This document shows, piece by piece, positions 13,054 to 26,019 of a stretch of DNA of 64,000 bases; position 1 is the stretch's first letter; each line of letters starts with the position of its first letter. Source of the DNA: Arctopsyche grandis (Eukaryota; Arthropoda; Insecta; Trichoptera; Hydropsychidae); the NCBI RefSeq assembly GCF_051622035.1, contig NC_135362.1, positions 18,934,501-18,998,500 of the forward strand. The letters run 5' to 3'. The position numbers were made by a program, and so were the translations under genes. The notes beneath the pieces are model-generated. The model ran no database searches. It was not told the DNA's origin and saw only the letters and a list, made by a program, of their open reading frames with translations.

Positions 13054-16000
13054 TCAAGCTGAATTCCTAGCAATGTACAACAAGCGCAGTGGATTGAATT
13101 TACGTCTCGGTATCTGATGTAAATGTCTATTCTTCGACGTGATCTTTATTGGAGCCGTATATGGTATCATAGTATTTGAAGACAAATGCGGCGCTGAAAA
13201 TATACCACAACAATCTGGAAGCGTTTCTGCATACACTAACATATTGACTTTATTCAAAACATTACTATCCAAAGGAGTTAAGATATATAATGTATCTTTG
13301 ACTGGATCGACACCTCGTATTAAACCTGAAAGACATTTTAAAACAATTAAACAATAAATAAAAAATAATGAAAACGTTTATTACCTCTGAACTTACCATA
13401 TCCAAAGCATTCCACTGGCGATTTACCAAGTATGAATACATTGGTCGTATTGGCCTTTCTTGTATATTCTTCATCATAGCACAGAGCTACGAGGCGACCG
13501 TTTAAAATATTAATCAAATATTTCTGTTGAATCATTATATAATTCATAGCTAATTTTATGTCTTTAGTAGATATTCTGAAAATATTATATATATATTAAA
13601 CAAATATTACAAATTGCCAATATTAGTTACAATACTAATTAGCTATTAAAATTAAACATACACATTTGGTTGAAGATTTAATAGCGACAAAGACTTCGTG
13701 GAGACCATTTTGCTGAAATATGCAATAACATTCAAAACTCGTTCTGTTTTCGAATCGAGATTCCTTCGTATGAACGGCTTTGTCATATATCTTGCCTTTT
13801 GTTGAAAAGTAGGACATTCAAAATACTTGTAGTTGTGAAGAACATCTCTTTTGTAGTTCGTCCAAGAGGTAAAATCTTCACTTTGTTTATATACGTTTAT
13901 ATTTTCATTCGTGATTTTCATAGGAAAATTGTTATTTAACAAAGGATGTTGTATTTCGACTACAGCAGACGGTTTACAAATACTTAAAATTGCCGTCAAA
14001 AACTTTAATCCTAAAGCATTAGTAAATCCCATGGTGTTAACAATCCAAGGAATATTTTTATATCGATCACACCCTTGTAAAAATTCACACAAGTCACCGA
14101 CGGCATTCAAGTATCTGTCTGCATTTTCAACAACGTTTATCAGTCCAATTGAATAAGATCTATAGAAAAATATTTTATTTTAAAATAATTACAACTAATG
14201 AATTTAAGAAAATGTAATATTATAAAAACCACCTCTCTGTATCCTGCAAGTGAGTGAAATTTGGACCTAGCAATGGTTTCTTAACAATGGTAGCTGATAC
14301 AAGACCGCAGACAGTAAATTCAGGTTGACCAGGATCCAAATCCAATACGAGAACAGGTCCTTTAGTTAACAATTTATTGACAATGTATCGTAGCATTGTT
14401 GATTTTCCAGCGTTTTTTCCACCACAGAGCAAAGTTACGTTCCTTGAAAATCCTAATAAACATTCATACAACACTATTAGATTTACCGGGTAAGTAAAAA
14501 CATATAATATAAAATAAAAAAATAATACTGACCAACATTAATAGGAAGCAAATGAGCTTCAACGATTTGGTCCCAAATATTATTCTTTACAAAAATCCCA
14601 GAATTGATTCCGGTGAAAAAATTGCATTGCAATAAATTAAAGACATCTACATTTCTGTTTGCGTTCTTCACATTTGACAATATATCAAAAGTAGTCAAGT
14701 GTTTCGAAATAAATTGAGTCATAATATTATTATGTGGTTTCAGTAGCAGAACTGCACTGTGTTGAGTCACATCTTTCAATATCTCACCGAGGTTAAGCGA
14801 CGGTATACCAAGATCTCCAAGGCTCAGTGCTAATTCATCGAACTGATCGTTACCAACAAAGCTTTCAAAGCACAAAAGATTCGATGTGACAATACTATAC
14901 AGTTCACACGGTTCCTTATTTAATTTATGACCAAGCACTTCGATGTGTCCATAGAGAAGAGAAGCCTTTAATTTTCCACAAAAGTAAACTTTGGTCGATT
15001 TTTCTATAATAAGTATACACAAATTTGATACTATATGAAATTTATACGTTTCATTAGCATTCAAATTTTCTGCATATTTATATTGCTTCTGGAGACTTTT
15101 TTGTGGCGACTCAGTATTCGATAATTCATTTGTGTCATTTAGCTCTTCGTCATTCAATATGATTACACTATCATCTAGTATCTCCACATCCTCCTCGGCA
15201 TATTCATTATCGCTCAACATGATAATTTCATTTGAAATAATTTCACAAGCACTATCTTGATGCAATATGCTATTGTAAGGAGTCTCATTGACTGTATTGA
15301 AAGTAACATTTTTATTGGTATAATTTTTATCGAAAACTTCTACGACAGAATCCACAAAATCCATATTTTTTAGAGGTTTTCGTTTTACACTCGAATCCTC
15401 ACATAAGATAATGTCGGGTATCTTTTTTGGAATATTTTGTAACTGTTGTGATTTTGTTTTAGTTCTCTTCGCACAGTGCCGGTTCAATCTTTCTTTTATC
15501 TTTTGAGCTAGTACACCATCGGAATCAAATTTTTCGAAAGAGTTCATTTCAGAACCACTAGGCTCAGAAGTAAACTCCATCTTCTTATTGACATGTTCCA
15601 TACTATTTCTCCTCTTTTTATGTGGGGGCTTTCCTTTTGTCAATGGCTGATCAAGGATAATTTCGCCTGTATGCAAGGCTACTGAAGATACATTATTACA
15701 TGGTTCAATAACATTCTTGGAAAATATCTTTTTGATAACTTCATTATCAATTGCCTTTACTTGAGTGGGTTTATTTTTATCATTGTTTATCTTATTTGGC
15801 TTACTAGGAGATACTATGTTAGATATTACTCCAATCATATTACTTTCTGAAGGTGTGGTAGCTTTCGATTCAACATTTAGCTGTGTGGGATTTATATACC
15901 GCTTTAGATATTCAAGTTTATCGTTTTGTTTACGACCATGGGCATTGAATATCAAGTCTATCTTTTTCTTTTTTCTGATTTTCGGCGATTGATTTCCCTT

Positions 16001-16219
16001 CATTTTAAAATTCATAGATTTTTTATGAATACTTTTCATGTTGTTATTGATTATTGATACAGGACTATCATTAATTAATACAACTTTCCGATTTGACTTT
16101 GACTTATTAGAAACATTAGTTATATTAGTATTTGAGAATTCTTTAACAAATACAACGTCATCATTGTTTTCATCGGTTTTCAAATTTTGCTTGTGTTTAA
16201 ATACCTTCTTTGAATACAT
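13054..16219 (-). CDS. Nol9: NOL9/Grc3-type polynucleotide 5'-hydroxyl kinase
   Basis: Nucleolar RNA kinase that phosphorylates 5'-OH ends during ITS2 processing of pre-rRNA, working with the LAS1 endonuclease. Exons, in coding order on the minus strand: 16219-14533, 14452-14233, 14159-13662, 13575-13397 and 13325-13054; GT-AG junctions throughout, closing at 951 aa. Residues 1 to about 400 are low-complexity, basic and acidic (probably disordered, nuclear or nucleolar targeting). The kinase core follows, with Walker A GGKNAGKST (about 573-581) and Walker-B-like DLDPGQPEF (about 600-608), both typical of the Clp1/Grc3 family; the C-terminal lobe ends ...HQIPRRKFNPLRLLYIARNSA. It is longer than human NOL9 (about 700 aa), mostly because of the N-terminal region. 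The ATG at 16219 opens the longest frame; a shorter start within the disordered region cannot be excluded. Confidence 0.94.
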
Positions 16220-16576
16220 AATTCACGGATGATTTTTTCATCGGCAACTAAAAACGATGAATAAAAATTGGTTATACAACATCGAGAGCCCCACAATTGG
16301 TGGGTTAAAAACAAAAGAATTTTTATTCAAATAAACTCATTGAATTAAATTCATATTTTTTAAATGTCAAATATATTTTGTAAAAGAGGTTGAGTATTGC
16401 AAATTATGAACGATTATAAAATGATAAAACAAGCGATTACCTTACTGTGACAAGTAAATTAGCCAGAAGTGGAAAATAAACATGGCCACATAGGTTATGT
16501 TCAACCTTTTTCTAAACACCTTCATTCACACCCATGCACCAATCACGATTTCATGATGGCCACACTAATGAAAATC

Positions 16577-16790
16577 TGGTTCGGTGATTATTGCTCACAA
16601 AGCGCTCGCCCAAAAGTCACTAAAATCTCTATAACGGAACATGTGGCAGCCGAAAAGTCCATCATACTAATAATAACTATCATACTAACGAGAACTCGAG
16701 TGCCAAATATTCCTTATTCGCGATTTTCATGGCAAAAATTGTCTTTTGGGCGATCGCAATTTGCGTAATAATCCAATTACCGGAAATCTA
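16577..16790. mobile_element. MITE with terminal inverted repeats (family A, copy 1)
   Basis: The left end (GGTTCGGTGATTATTGCTCA... at 16579) is the inverse of the right end (...GCGTAATAATCCAATTACC at about 16786), with matching CGCCCAAAAG subterminal blocks. No coding capacity. A near-identical interior piece (CATCATACTAA, ACGAGAACTCGAGTG, GGCAAAAATTGTCTTTTGGG) recurs at 51370-51535. Confidence 0.7.
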
Positions 16791-16792
16791 CA

Positions 16793-17097
16793 TAGTAAAC
16801 GGATTATTTCGCACATTGCGATTTTGCACACAAAAATTGTGATCATCGAACCAATCTACATAAGTATATGTTTATACATATTTTAAGCAACAACGACGGT
16901 TTGGTAATTATGCCGCATTAAGCGATCTTGCAGACATCACTATCGACGACGATCACGGAACATCTGACACCCAAAAATTCCATCCATTGAGAATTACACA
17001 CGCGAACTATTATACTAACGAGAACTCGAATGCCAGATATTCCATAATTGAGATTTTCGTGTGCGCGATCGTAATGTGCGAAATAATCCGTTTACCC
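16793..17097. mobile_element. MITE with terminal inverted repeats (family A, copy 2)
   Basis: Starts GTAAACGGATTATTTCGCAC and ends with its inverse GTGCGAAATAATCCGTTTAC. It shares the interior block ACGAGAACTCGA with the element immediately to its left, so the two are diverged relatives lying end to end. No coding capacity. Confidence 0.72.
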
Positions 17098-17518
17098 AAA
17101 GAAAAATCTCAGTGATTAATTAAAATGACTTGTATTTTACTCATTCCCCCTACGTTAATTTAGACACTTTTCTGATATTATATAGACGAAACTTTGATTA
17201 TGGAAACGCTATAGCAATACTAGGTAGTAAGTAATATTATTTATTCGAATTTGATTAAGCGTTGAGAATTCATTTTATTAGTTTTAATACACTATTTTAA
17301 TTTTAAGTTATATGGACTAGGTTTAATGCGAGATGAAAGTAACCATTCGCGCTATTATCGCAGCAAATCTTTATTTTAACATTAAAAAATGTCCGACAAT
17401 GACTCATTGCCCGCCCCTGACCATTCTCGAGCATCCGCTTGTGGCCTTCTATAATTGCAAGTTATTCCTTTATTATTTCAATAACATATATCGGTATTGA
17501 CGTTCCAGTAATTCTTAA

Positions 17519-17657
17519 CCCTTTGTGTCCCAGTGGTGCCATGGAATTACCACAATTTTATTATTTTTCCCTACTGTCTCAGTGGTTCCATTTCGACACC
17601 ACTTCGATTTTAGCGTTACCAGAGAAAAAAAGAAAAAAGAGGTTGGGCCACAAAGGG
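17519..17657. mobile_element. Short piggyBac-like MITE
   Basis: Ends are CCCTTTGTGTCCCAG on the left and GGGCCACAAAGGG on the right, an inverted pair. The left flank is TTAA (17515-17518), the piggyBac target; the right flank reads TAGT, so the duplication is not clean. About 139 bases, non-coding. Confidence 0.45.
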
Positions 17658-17814
17658 TAGTAGCCACAAATAGTCTCTTTAAAAAAAATTCCCTTATAAT
17701 GCATTTTTTTCATTTGAATAAAAGTATTATTTTCTAAAATTGTATTTGTAAGTACAACATACTAGTTATTATGAAGGTAAATAGTTAGGGTATTTTTTCT
17801 CATTTGGACATGTA

Positions 17815-18028
17815 TCTCATATAATTTCAAAAGAGACTTTGTATGTAAATATATATGTATCTTTGGTTGCGAATTTCGTAAACAAGACAAAATTTCTATG
17901 ACGATTAAATTTTTTTTTTCGATTCAAATAAATTTAATAAAAAAATAAATAAATATTTACTATTAGATTCGCCATGTTGACGATGTTTACATTACAAATA
18001 CTGAGCGAAGCCAGGTAAAACAACTAGT
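17815..18028 (+). mobile_element. Helitron-like non-autonomous fragment (family B, copy 1)
   Basis: Matches 50020-50240 along its length: GACTTTGTATGTA, ATCTTTGGTTG, TTAGATTCGCCATGTT and ATTACAAATACTGAGCGAAG. The right end GGTAAAACAACTAGT finishes in CTAG followed by T, as expected of Helitron 3' termini. I did not confirm a terminal hairpin, so the class is tentative. Confidence 0.5.
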
Positions 18029-18298
18029 CTTATATAATTGTGAAAAAATCAAAATATCACTTAGGAATTAATTTTTGAAAAATTGAGAATTAATGTATAC
18101 TTATTGTAAAATTATGGAGGATGTACATATGTATTTGTGTGGGTATATAGGTTACAAAAAAATAGCATTTTCATTTTTAAACTAATTCATATTTACAAAA
18201 AAAAAGAAATCATACATTTTATTAGCCAATTAGGTATGTATATGTATATATATCACAGGTTAAGCTTGTATAAAAATCCACATTAAAAAATAAATATT

Positions 18299-21200
18299 TT
18301 AAGATTTTTTACTCCAATTGTTAATTTTAGGTGGACTCAACACTTGTTTCAAAAACATGGTTCTTTTTTCTTTCAAATTAGTATTACTAATCGATTGAGG
18401 AACTTCACAAGGTGTCAGTGAAAGAACTACGGTTTCACTAGTCGGTAAAACAGGCTCTGTTTGATTATCAACTTTATCAAGGGGTGTAAAATTTTCTTTA
18501 TCATTCGTAACTTTGCTATCTTGGTTAACCACAATAATGTTTGGACTACATTTTATCAAATTTTGACTAGAATTTATCTCTAAATTATTTTGCGATATCG
18601 ACTTAACACTATCTAAGCTTTGAAATAGCATTTCCTTATCAGATTGTTTAGATTTTGGTTCGAACTTCTCTCTCAAGAGTGAAAATTTTCTTCTCGGTTT
18701 GCTACCACTTTTTTTACAACTAGAACGACCATCTAATGTTCTCGATCCATTATTGTGAACATCTTGATCAATCAGTAGTTGAAGAGAAGAACTAATATGC
18801 AAATTCGAAATGTCTTCAGAAGATGAATGGTTATTATGTTTTTTAGATAATATTGAATTGTTATCATTGACTAATTGTGACAAAAACATTATTTCCTCGT
18901 AAGATAAATTGTGTTCCTGATTTTTTTCTAAAATCGGTTTAGATTTTGAATTTTCTTTTCGAGGATTTTGAACTTTTGTCAAAGGGATACTAGTTTTGAT
19001 TGTCTCACTGAAGTGAACCGAATTATTATTTTTAGAATGTTTTATTTGAATATTTTTTGTGTTCAAACTATGTATTCCTTTAGGTTTAGCGATATCTTTT
19101 GAAATATTTGTATTATTTAACATAATGCTATCTGTGTTTCGTAAAATTCTATCCTTATAACTAAATGGCACGCTGATTGAAGGTATGCATTGAGACTGTT
19201 CTTCAACAATTTTCTTAGGAAGACACATATTCATTTTATTCTTATGATCTAACAATTGATCTTTCCAAAGTTCTTTCTTCGAGTTTTGGCGTGACACTTT
19301 TAACTGCTCATTTCTGTATGCATTGTCTTTAATAACATTTAAATGAGGCGAGTCCCAATCTACTCTATGATATACATTTCTCGGTGAATTTGTTACTGTA
19401 TCATGCCGTATTTCATCTATTGTTGCTACCAATGCACTTTCTGAACACCGCCTTTGTCGCTTTTTAAAACTATTGTTTATGTCTATAAATTCATCTATTT
19501 CCTCTAAAATCGGTTCTAGGGGTGTCGTTAAAGGAAACATTCCACCGTTTTGATCTATGACATATGGCTTTGCTACGAAAACAGAATCAGATTCCTTTCC
19601 ATATGCTAATGATTCTCTAAGTTCACAATTACTTTCTTCGCACCTGGCAAGTTCGTATGCAATAGTATTAATATATTGATTACGGTCTGTATTAATTGGG
19701 GGATGTCGGCGAGCAGGTAAAGGTGGTGGAGGAGGTGATGCTCCCATGTCTGCACACGCTCTCCATGACCGTAAGCCCCAAGCTTCTCTTGCAATATTTA
19801 CCGCACATATATTCTCATAATCATGAGTGGAAAGAACTTCGCTGGGAGTATCTAAATCTCTACCAACCGATGAACTCAATTCAGATTCAATATCTTGATC
19901 ATCTTTAATGCCACCTTTGTTGTATAAATCCTTCAATATTTCAAGTGCGATTCTTTGGATATTTTGAATATCAGCGTCCTGGTGCACATTTTTGATGTTT
20001 TTCAAAGTACTAAGGCACAGTTTTTGCACTATATTTTCATTAAACTCGTTTATATCAGAACTATTGATATCACTAAAACTTAAATCTAAATCTAAATTTA
20101 TTGATCCAGAAGATGTTTTTTCATTAGAACTGGAATGCTGTTCAAGATTATCACTGACAGAGTTATTTTCACCACGTGCTTCACTTTTCAAATGATCATT
20201 ATCAATATCTTCTTCCAGCTGACTGGATGAACAAATAGCTCTACGCTTCTGAGATGTCATGTCTACATCATTTGTTGATTTTGAGTTGGATTTTTCCTTT
20301 CCCGAAGCAGAAATATCCACTCGTAGTTCAGTAGGTGAGCATATTCCTCTTCTTTTATTTTTGAGATAAATTTTTGCACTCACATCTCGGGTAGAGTCAA
20401 TTTTCAACTTTTCACCTGGTTCATTTTCAAACTGAAACGACGTGTTGGCAATTCCAATTTTTTCAACATTACTTTTATTTAATTTCTCTGGCGTATTAAC
20501 TACAGAATAAAATTCTACACTAGTAGTATCGATCATGTCAATTTTATCAATGGGAGCAGAAGCGAATGTGGGGCTTCCAGCACGAGCAATCCAATGTTCT
20601 AGTAACAACTTTTTGTCTGTACATTCAGCTTCAGATTGGGGTGAACCTTCCAAAGAAATGCTTTCATTTCTGAAATAGTATAAAATTATACAAAATGTCA
20701 ATAACATATTCGATAAAGAACTAACAAATACGATAATTTATTCACTTACTTGATAGGAATGTTGGAATTTTCTAACCATGGTTGTTTCAAAGATCTCAAA
20801 GTATAGTTTTTTGATTCATCGGGCAAATCAGGCTTTGACTGAGATGTGATATTTTGATTCGTTTCAATTTGATATTCCATATCAATTGAGTTTATTACCT
20901 TTTTCTTTTCGATACATTTAATTGGGCCTATAGGATGGAACCATCTATAAAATATAAGCATGCTGCTTATGCCTAAAATAAAAATATACACACATAAAAT
21001 AAATGGGTATTTTATCAAAATTATATATTTTCTCTAGCTTTACCGATTATTGTTCCGCCTATAATCAATCCTAATGCAATGAAGATTAATTCACTCCTCA
21101 AAACTTCGGGCTGTGATAAAAACATGAATAAAAAAATACATGCGATATTTTGCGAGATCATAATAACATAAAATGCAAGCATTCGATAGCGCGCCTGGCC

Positions 21201-24200
21201 TTCTTTCAAATTAAAAAAACAGAAGCAGTAAATGACTCCAACAATACAATTATAAAAAATCTCTTCGGGACGAGATGGGCAAAAATCAGTCTTTTGTTGA
21301 ATCACCCAAATGGTCATCGTTAACCAATGCACACCTGGAAATAAGAGATTAAAGTGTTATTAAAAAAAATTGTGTGTATAAAAAATCAAACAAATAACTA
21401 TAACTAACCAAGTAAAACAAATATCCAATGCTGGAATCCTACGGCGAATAAAAGTAAAGCTGAAATTCGTGCTAGTAGTAAAGAACCTCTCCAAGTTATT
21501 TGCAAAACTATGGCAGGAATACGAACACAAGCCTTTTCTGGTCTAACTCTTCGTAAAACGCGTAAATAATTAACAATAGCCCAAGACAAGGAACACAAGG
21601 AAGCGGCAGCTGAAATACCTAAAAATTATAATCGAGGATTAATTTAAGTTTGTATAAAACGTTCGACATTTTCTGAAATCTAGTTTTTATGAAGTAAAGT
21701 ACACAATACGATAACATCTGTCCAAATACGATAGTCGATTTTAACATCATACCGTTGCTGTATTCATACGATTCACAGTTATGAATGTCATTTAATTAGC
21801 ATGTATACAGTCAACTACTTCATGTACATACATACGTAACAACATGCTCGATATTTCAGTATTATTCTGCATCTTGCAGAAGTCACCGGTTGAACCGATT
21901 CTACAGTAAGATTTTTTTAATTTCACATATATGTATACATAGAAGAATCAAAAATCCTTTTTAAGTTCTATTATAAAACAAAAAAAATGCATATTCTTTC
22001 AGATGCTACGTGCAACAAAAAATATTACATTTATTATAATATTTTTATATGCTGTAATATTAATCATAAGTATAACGGTATACAATGAATCTGAAATGAA
22101 AAGAAGTACAATGCATTTTTTTAATGCAAATTTTTTTGAGATGGACTTATTAAATATGAATGAAAATATATCTATAAAACAAGAATATCCAGCAAGACAT
22201 AATAAGGTTAATTTGAAACATTACATAGTACATTTTTAATGATTGTAATATTATATATTTTTCATTCAATATTTCACAGAAAAGTCTAGAGCCATTTATG
22301 TTAGAACGACAAATGAGAATAAAAAATTATTGCAGTTTAAATATAAAGGAAACAAACATGCAATATGGAGTTACACGAAGACTAATGATAGATAGGTAAT
22401 AATTGAGTGTGACATATCAACGTTTGAAGCACAAAATATATTATATTTACAAATTCAAATATCATTTCAGCGATGATGAAATAACTTGGTGTCCGATATG
22501 TAAAGCTGGTTCAACAATTTGGATGAAAGTATTTGCAGTATTGGGAAGTGAATTAGACCCAAATATAAAACTGCCGAATAAAGATATACAAGTGAGCAAA
22601 TTAGCAAAAAAAGCCTATCCATATTTGGGTGCTATGCGTGTTTATGATGTGAGTATATCAATTATTTTCTTCATCAACCGTATACAATATTTCATTTATA
22701 TAACTTTACCAAATAAATATTTTAGCTATTAAATACTTCAAAAAAATTCATGATAGTTCGACACCCATTTGAAAGGCTTCTATCAGCTTTTAGAGATAAA
22801 TTGGAAGACGTAGATAAAACATACTACCACGAAAAGTATGGTAAATATATAATGAAATGGTATCGTGTGCAACCGGATGACAGAGCAGTACCGTACTTTG
22901 AAGAATTTCTGAAATATATCGTAAACGAAAAATCATTTGATGAACATTGGAGGCCTTATTTTCAAGAATGCGCTCCATGTTTTGTAGATTATGATATAAT
23001 ACTCAAAATGGAAAGCTTCGAAAATGATATGAAATATTTGATCAACTATTTAGATAACGAAAACATTCGCCAAATTATCCAAACAACTCAATGGAACAAC
23101 ACAAATCCATCGGGAAGAACCGACATTGAAATAACGAAAGAATATTTTTCTAATATATCGACGAGTTTGCTGAAAGACATTTACAATATTTACGAAAAAG
23201 ATTTCATATTGTTCGATTACGAACCCGATGAATATTTTACAATGACGAAGAAAATTTAAACAAGAGCAGAGAACCATTACCGGTGAATATGTGCCAATCT
23301 CGCAGAGTGATCATGATATATAGTTGAAGAAGTAGCTGTGGAGCAGCTTCCAAAAACGATTCGAACAAATGAAGCATGCATATATCACTTTGCTGCAGAT
23401 ATAACCTTTGCAGATCGTTTTGCGACTTTGATTCCAGCACTTTGAATCCCGTCTTTATTATCACAGTATACCTGAAACCATGTAATACATAATTGAAAAT
23501 TTTGAATTTGTATCATTATACATAGAACGTTATTAAGTTTTATTTTTATGAAATGATTCGTACCTATGCACTATACCCAGCAGACATATGTGACTAATCC
23601 AGTGCCAGATCGAAGCAGTTTCGTCCATTATAAACCATCGTATGGAGAATAATTGAATTAGTATAGTCGGTATTAGAATCAATAAAAATGTACCGAGTGA
23701 CCAATATAAATAATCTTTTCGCCAATAATCAATAACGAGTATTATATCTGAAAAAAGCATATTAATTATTCGATAGTTCTAGAAGTACACATATGTATAT
23801 ACATGTACATATATAGATCCTACTCTAATTAGTAATATTTTGACCACAAAAAACTATATGATTATTTTTAAGTACAATATAAAGGCAAGCTCAAAATATT
23901 AGCAAAAGTTATTGCTGTACAAAGTTGCACTGAATATTAAAAAAATTTGATTAACACTACTACTACTAAATGATTCATGAAATTGACGATGATCAGGATT
24001 TTTCTTAGTTGGATTGAATCATTTTCTCATTTTCAAAAATCAAATTTATGTTGCAATTCTAATATGTTTTTTAATAAGAATTTACATAGCTGATACAAAT
24101 TAAATTAAAGGGAAATTAAAATTCTTACTTATAAACTCAACAATATATATATTTTTTAAAAGAGTTGGAAATTTACTATCATAAAAGTATGTCCTGTAGG

Positions 24201-25641
24201 CATAGGCAAGAAAGGCAGAGCATAAGGGCGGCACACGTCAAGCCGAAGAAGAAAAATATATCAAAAATAATTGTAATACATTCAAATTTTATAGTAAATA
24301 AATATTAATTCAAAAAAATCGATTGCCAATTCTCAGCTGATCTAGGTGAGTGCACCTTAATTTCATTAATTAAAATATGTATCTGTTTCAAAAACATTTC
24401 AAGATATTTATATTATATTTCGGAATAAATTTAAAATATCAAAATTGAATTTTTAGAAAGAGAGGATTTTTTAACTTAGCCTTAAGAGCGGCATATAATC
24501 TAGGGATGTCACTGATGATTGAAGGACGAATACTCATTAGGGCAATGACAAATAACAATACACGTTCTAACAATGCTGAATACAAAAGGAGAGTAAAAAA
24601 TGGTTGGCTAAAAGCATATTGCTCTAATGACCATCCGCTGTCTACAGATGATCTAACAGTGCTTTCCAAAAGGATAAAATGTATGTACACTCAGATATGA
24701 GCCGTCTAGTTTCAAAACCAGATAAGTCAGTTTTTAGAAATTTTTCAGGAACAAGGAAAAACTTATAACTAGCTTAATTTTTATTTTTATTTTTTTAAAT
24801 ATTTTATATAAACTGGTCATAGATGTTTACATCCTTGACTGTATTTTCACTTTTGACGAATAACTACGAGACTTATCTGATTTTGAAACAAACCTTGACT
24901 TTAGCTAAGTAATTCAATAGGATGTAAATTGCTTTGAACTTTCTTACTTGGCCAACATATGGATCCGTATTTTGACCTAACAAAAATAACATAAAATGAA
25001 AATGGATCTATCTGGTTTTGAAACTAGACGGCTCATATGTAATATTTTGGAGATTCAAAAATCTGCCATTTCGCCAGAAAAATAAACTGAATTAATAATA
25101 GATTTTTGATATAATATAAGACTAAAATAACATGTTACTCAAAAAAAATTTTTTTTTTTGATTAGCTTTAGTTTTTCAAAGTAAAGTATAGTTTCGGTTT
25201 TTTTTCATTCGATATGTCGGTTATGACCGAACCGTAATAAAAAATAGATTCGAGATTGGTTTAGAGAGGAATTTCAAACAAACTATTGTATTACGTACAT
25301 ACTTTATGATTGTCGGTATGTTTACGTTAGAAAAGTTTCGCAAGGTAGAAGGGGGGGGGGAGGGGGGAGTTGCGACCGAAAATAATGCGAAAAATATGAA
25401 AAGCCGTTGCGGTTTAAAAAAAGTTGAATGCGAGTTCGTTCGTTGCATCCGCAATCGCATCCGGTTAGCGATTGCCGGTGAACTTTGTAAGCTCACCTGT
25501 GGCCGAGTCGACGAGGAAAGCGGCGAGCGAGAGCGCCGGCCACCAGAGCGCGGCTGCTGCGGCCTTCCAAGGCCACGGGGGCGTCGACCCTCCGCTCGGG
25601 CCTGCGCCCCCAGCCTCGGCCCCGCCGCCGCGCCCCGCCAT
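18299..25641 (-). CDS. XK-related (XKR/CED-8-type) membrane protein with long tail
   Basis: Multi-pass plasma-membrane protein of the XK family; vertebrate Xkr8 and worm CED-8 act in phosphatidylserine exposure. Exons in coding order: 25641-25497, 23747-23564, 23471-23281, 21618-21409, 21334-21044, 20972-20750 and 20669-18299; all GT-AG, phases agree, 1204 aa. The first exon carries span 1 (LSLAAFLVDSAT, completed to DIILVIDYW). Later spans include GTFLLILIPTILIQLF, the family signature FESFLEAAPQLLLQLYIM and SMLIFYRWFHPIG near residue 350. From about residue 360 the chain becomes a Ser/Asn/Lys-rich, probably disordered tail of about 840 residues, where most family members end near 400-450. 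The tail contains a proline run with a class-II SH3 motif, PPLPAR (19706-19740). Exon 1 is GC-rich. A sulfotransferase gene lies inside the 21619-23280 intron on the opposite strand. Confidence 0.94.
22003..23259 (+). CDS. Carbohydrate sulfotransferase (Sulfotransfer_2 family), nested in XK-related intron
   Basis: Golgi type II membrane enzyme that transfers sulfate from PAPS to a glycan, in the chondroitin 4-O/HNK-1/dermatan sulfotransferase group. Exons: 22003-22206, 22280-22395, 22471-22648 and 22726-23259, GT-AG, 343 aa. An N-terminal anchor (NITFIIIFLYAVILIISITV, about residues 7-26) is followed by a short stem, the 5'-phosphosulfate loop CPICKAGSTIWMK (about 114-126) and the 3'-phosphate motif IVRHPFERLLSAF (about 176-188); the C-terminal half (SFDEHWRPYFQECAPC, DIILKMESFENDM) is typical of the family. 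A splice acceptor (TTCTTTCAG) lies directly before the ATG, so a 5' non-coding exon is likely. The stop is 21 bases from antisense exon 3 of the host gene, so the 3' UTRs/exons overlap on opposite strands. The exact acceptor glycan cannot be told. Confidence 0.92.
24698..25035. mobile_element. Tc1/mariner-type MITE in XK-related intron 1
   Basis: Near-perfect terminal inverted repeats of about 28 bases (TGAGCCGTCTAGTTTCAAAA on the left, its inverse on the right) flanked by TA on both sides (24696-24697, 25036-25037). 338 bases, no coding capacity. A second inner pair of sequences (GATAAGTC / GACTTATC) is also inverted. Confidence 0.82.
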
Positions 25642-25860
25642 GCGCCCCACGCCGACGCGAAACCGCTCACACTCCGCACTCGACACTCGACACTCGACAC
25701 TCGACCACCCCACACCACCACAACCTGCTACCTGCTACCTGCTACCTGCTACTTTTGCTACTTTGCTACCGCCACATGGACACGGACACAACACACAAAC
25801 ATAAACACAGCACTAAAACACAGCCTCCTGCTCCTCCTCATTCAATCCAAACTTTCAAAC
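25496..25860 (-). promoter_or_regulatory. GC-rich island over first exon of the XK-related gene
   Basis: A sharp GC-rich block in AT-rich DNA contains exon 1 (25497-25641) and, upstream on the minus strand, four GTCGAGT units (about 25678-25702) and CAGGTAGCAGGTAG repeats (about 25728-25755). No TATA box is obvious; a TATA-less promoter is inferred. Confidence 0.55.
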
Positions 25861-26019
25861 TTACAGTCAAGTTTAAAGTAAGTAAGCTAAAAGTAAGTAA
25901 CAAAGTTGAAAGTAAGTAAGAAAGCTTACTCTAAATCAGCCATGGATCCAGGATTTTTCAATAAGAGGTCGATATTTCGGAAAAATAAATAAATATATAC
26001 ATACAAAACTTTCCATATC

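Noticed and set aside
24439-24700. Open frames on both strands in the XK-related first intron
   Set aside because: No family match, no splice-supported extension, bounded by a MITE.
25306-25881. 191-codon plus-strand open frame over the GC island
   Set aside because: Antisense shadow of XK-related exon 1; the minus-strand frame joins the next exon exactly, this one joins nothing.
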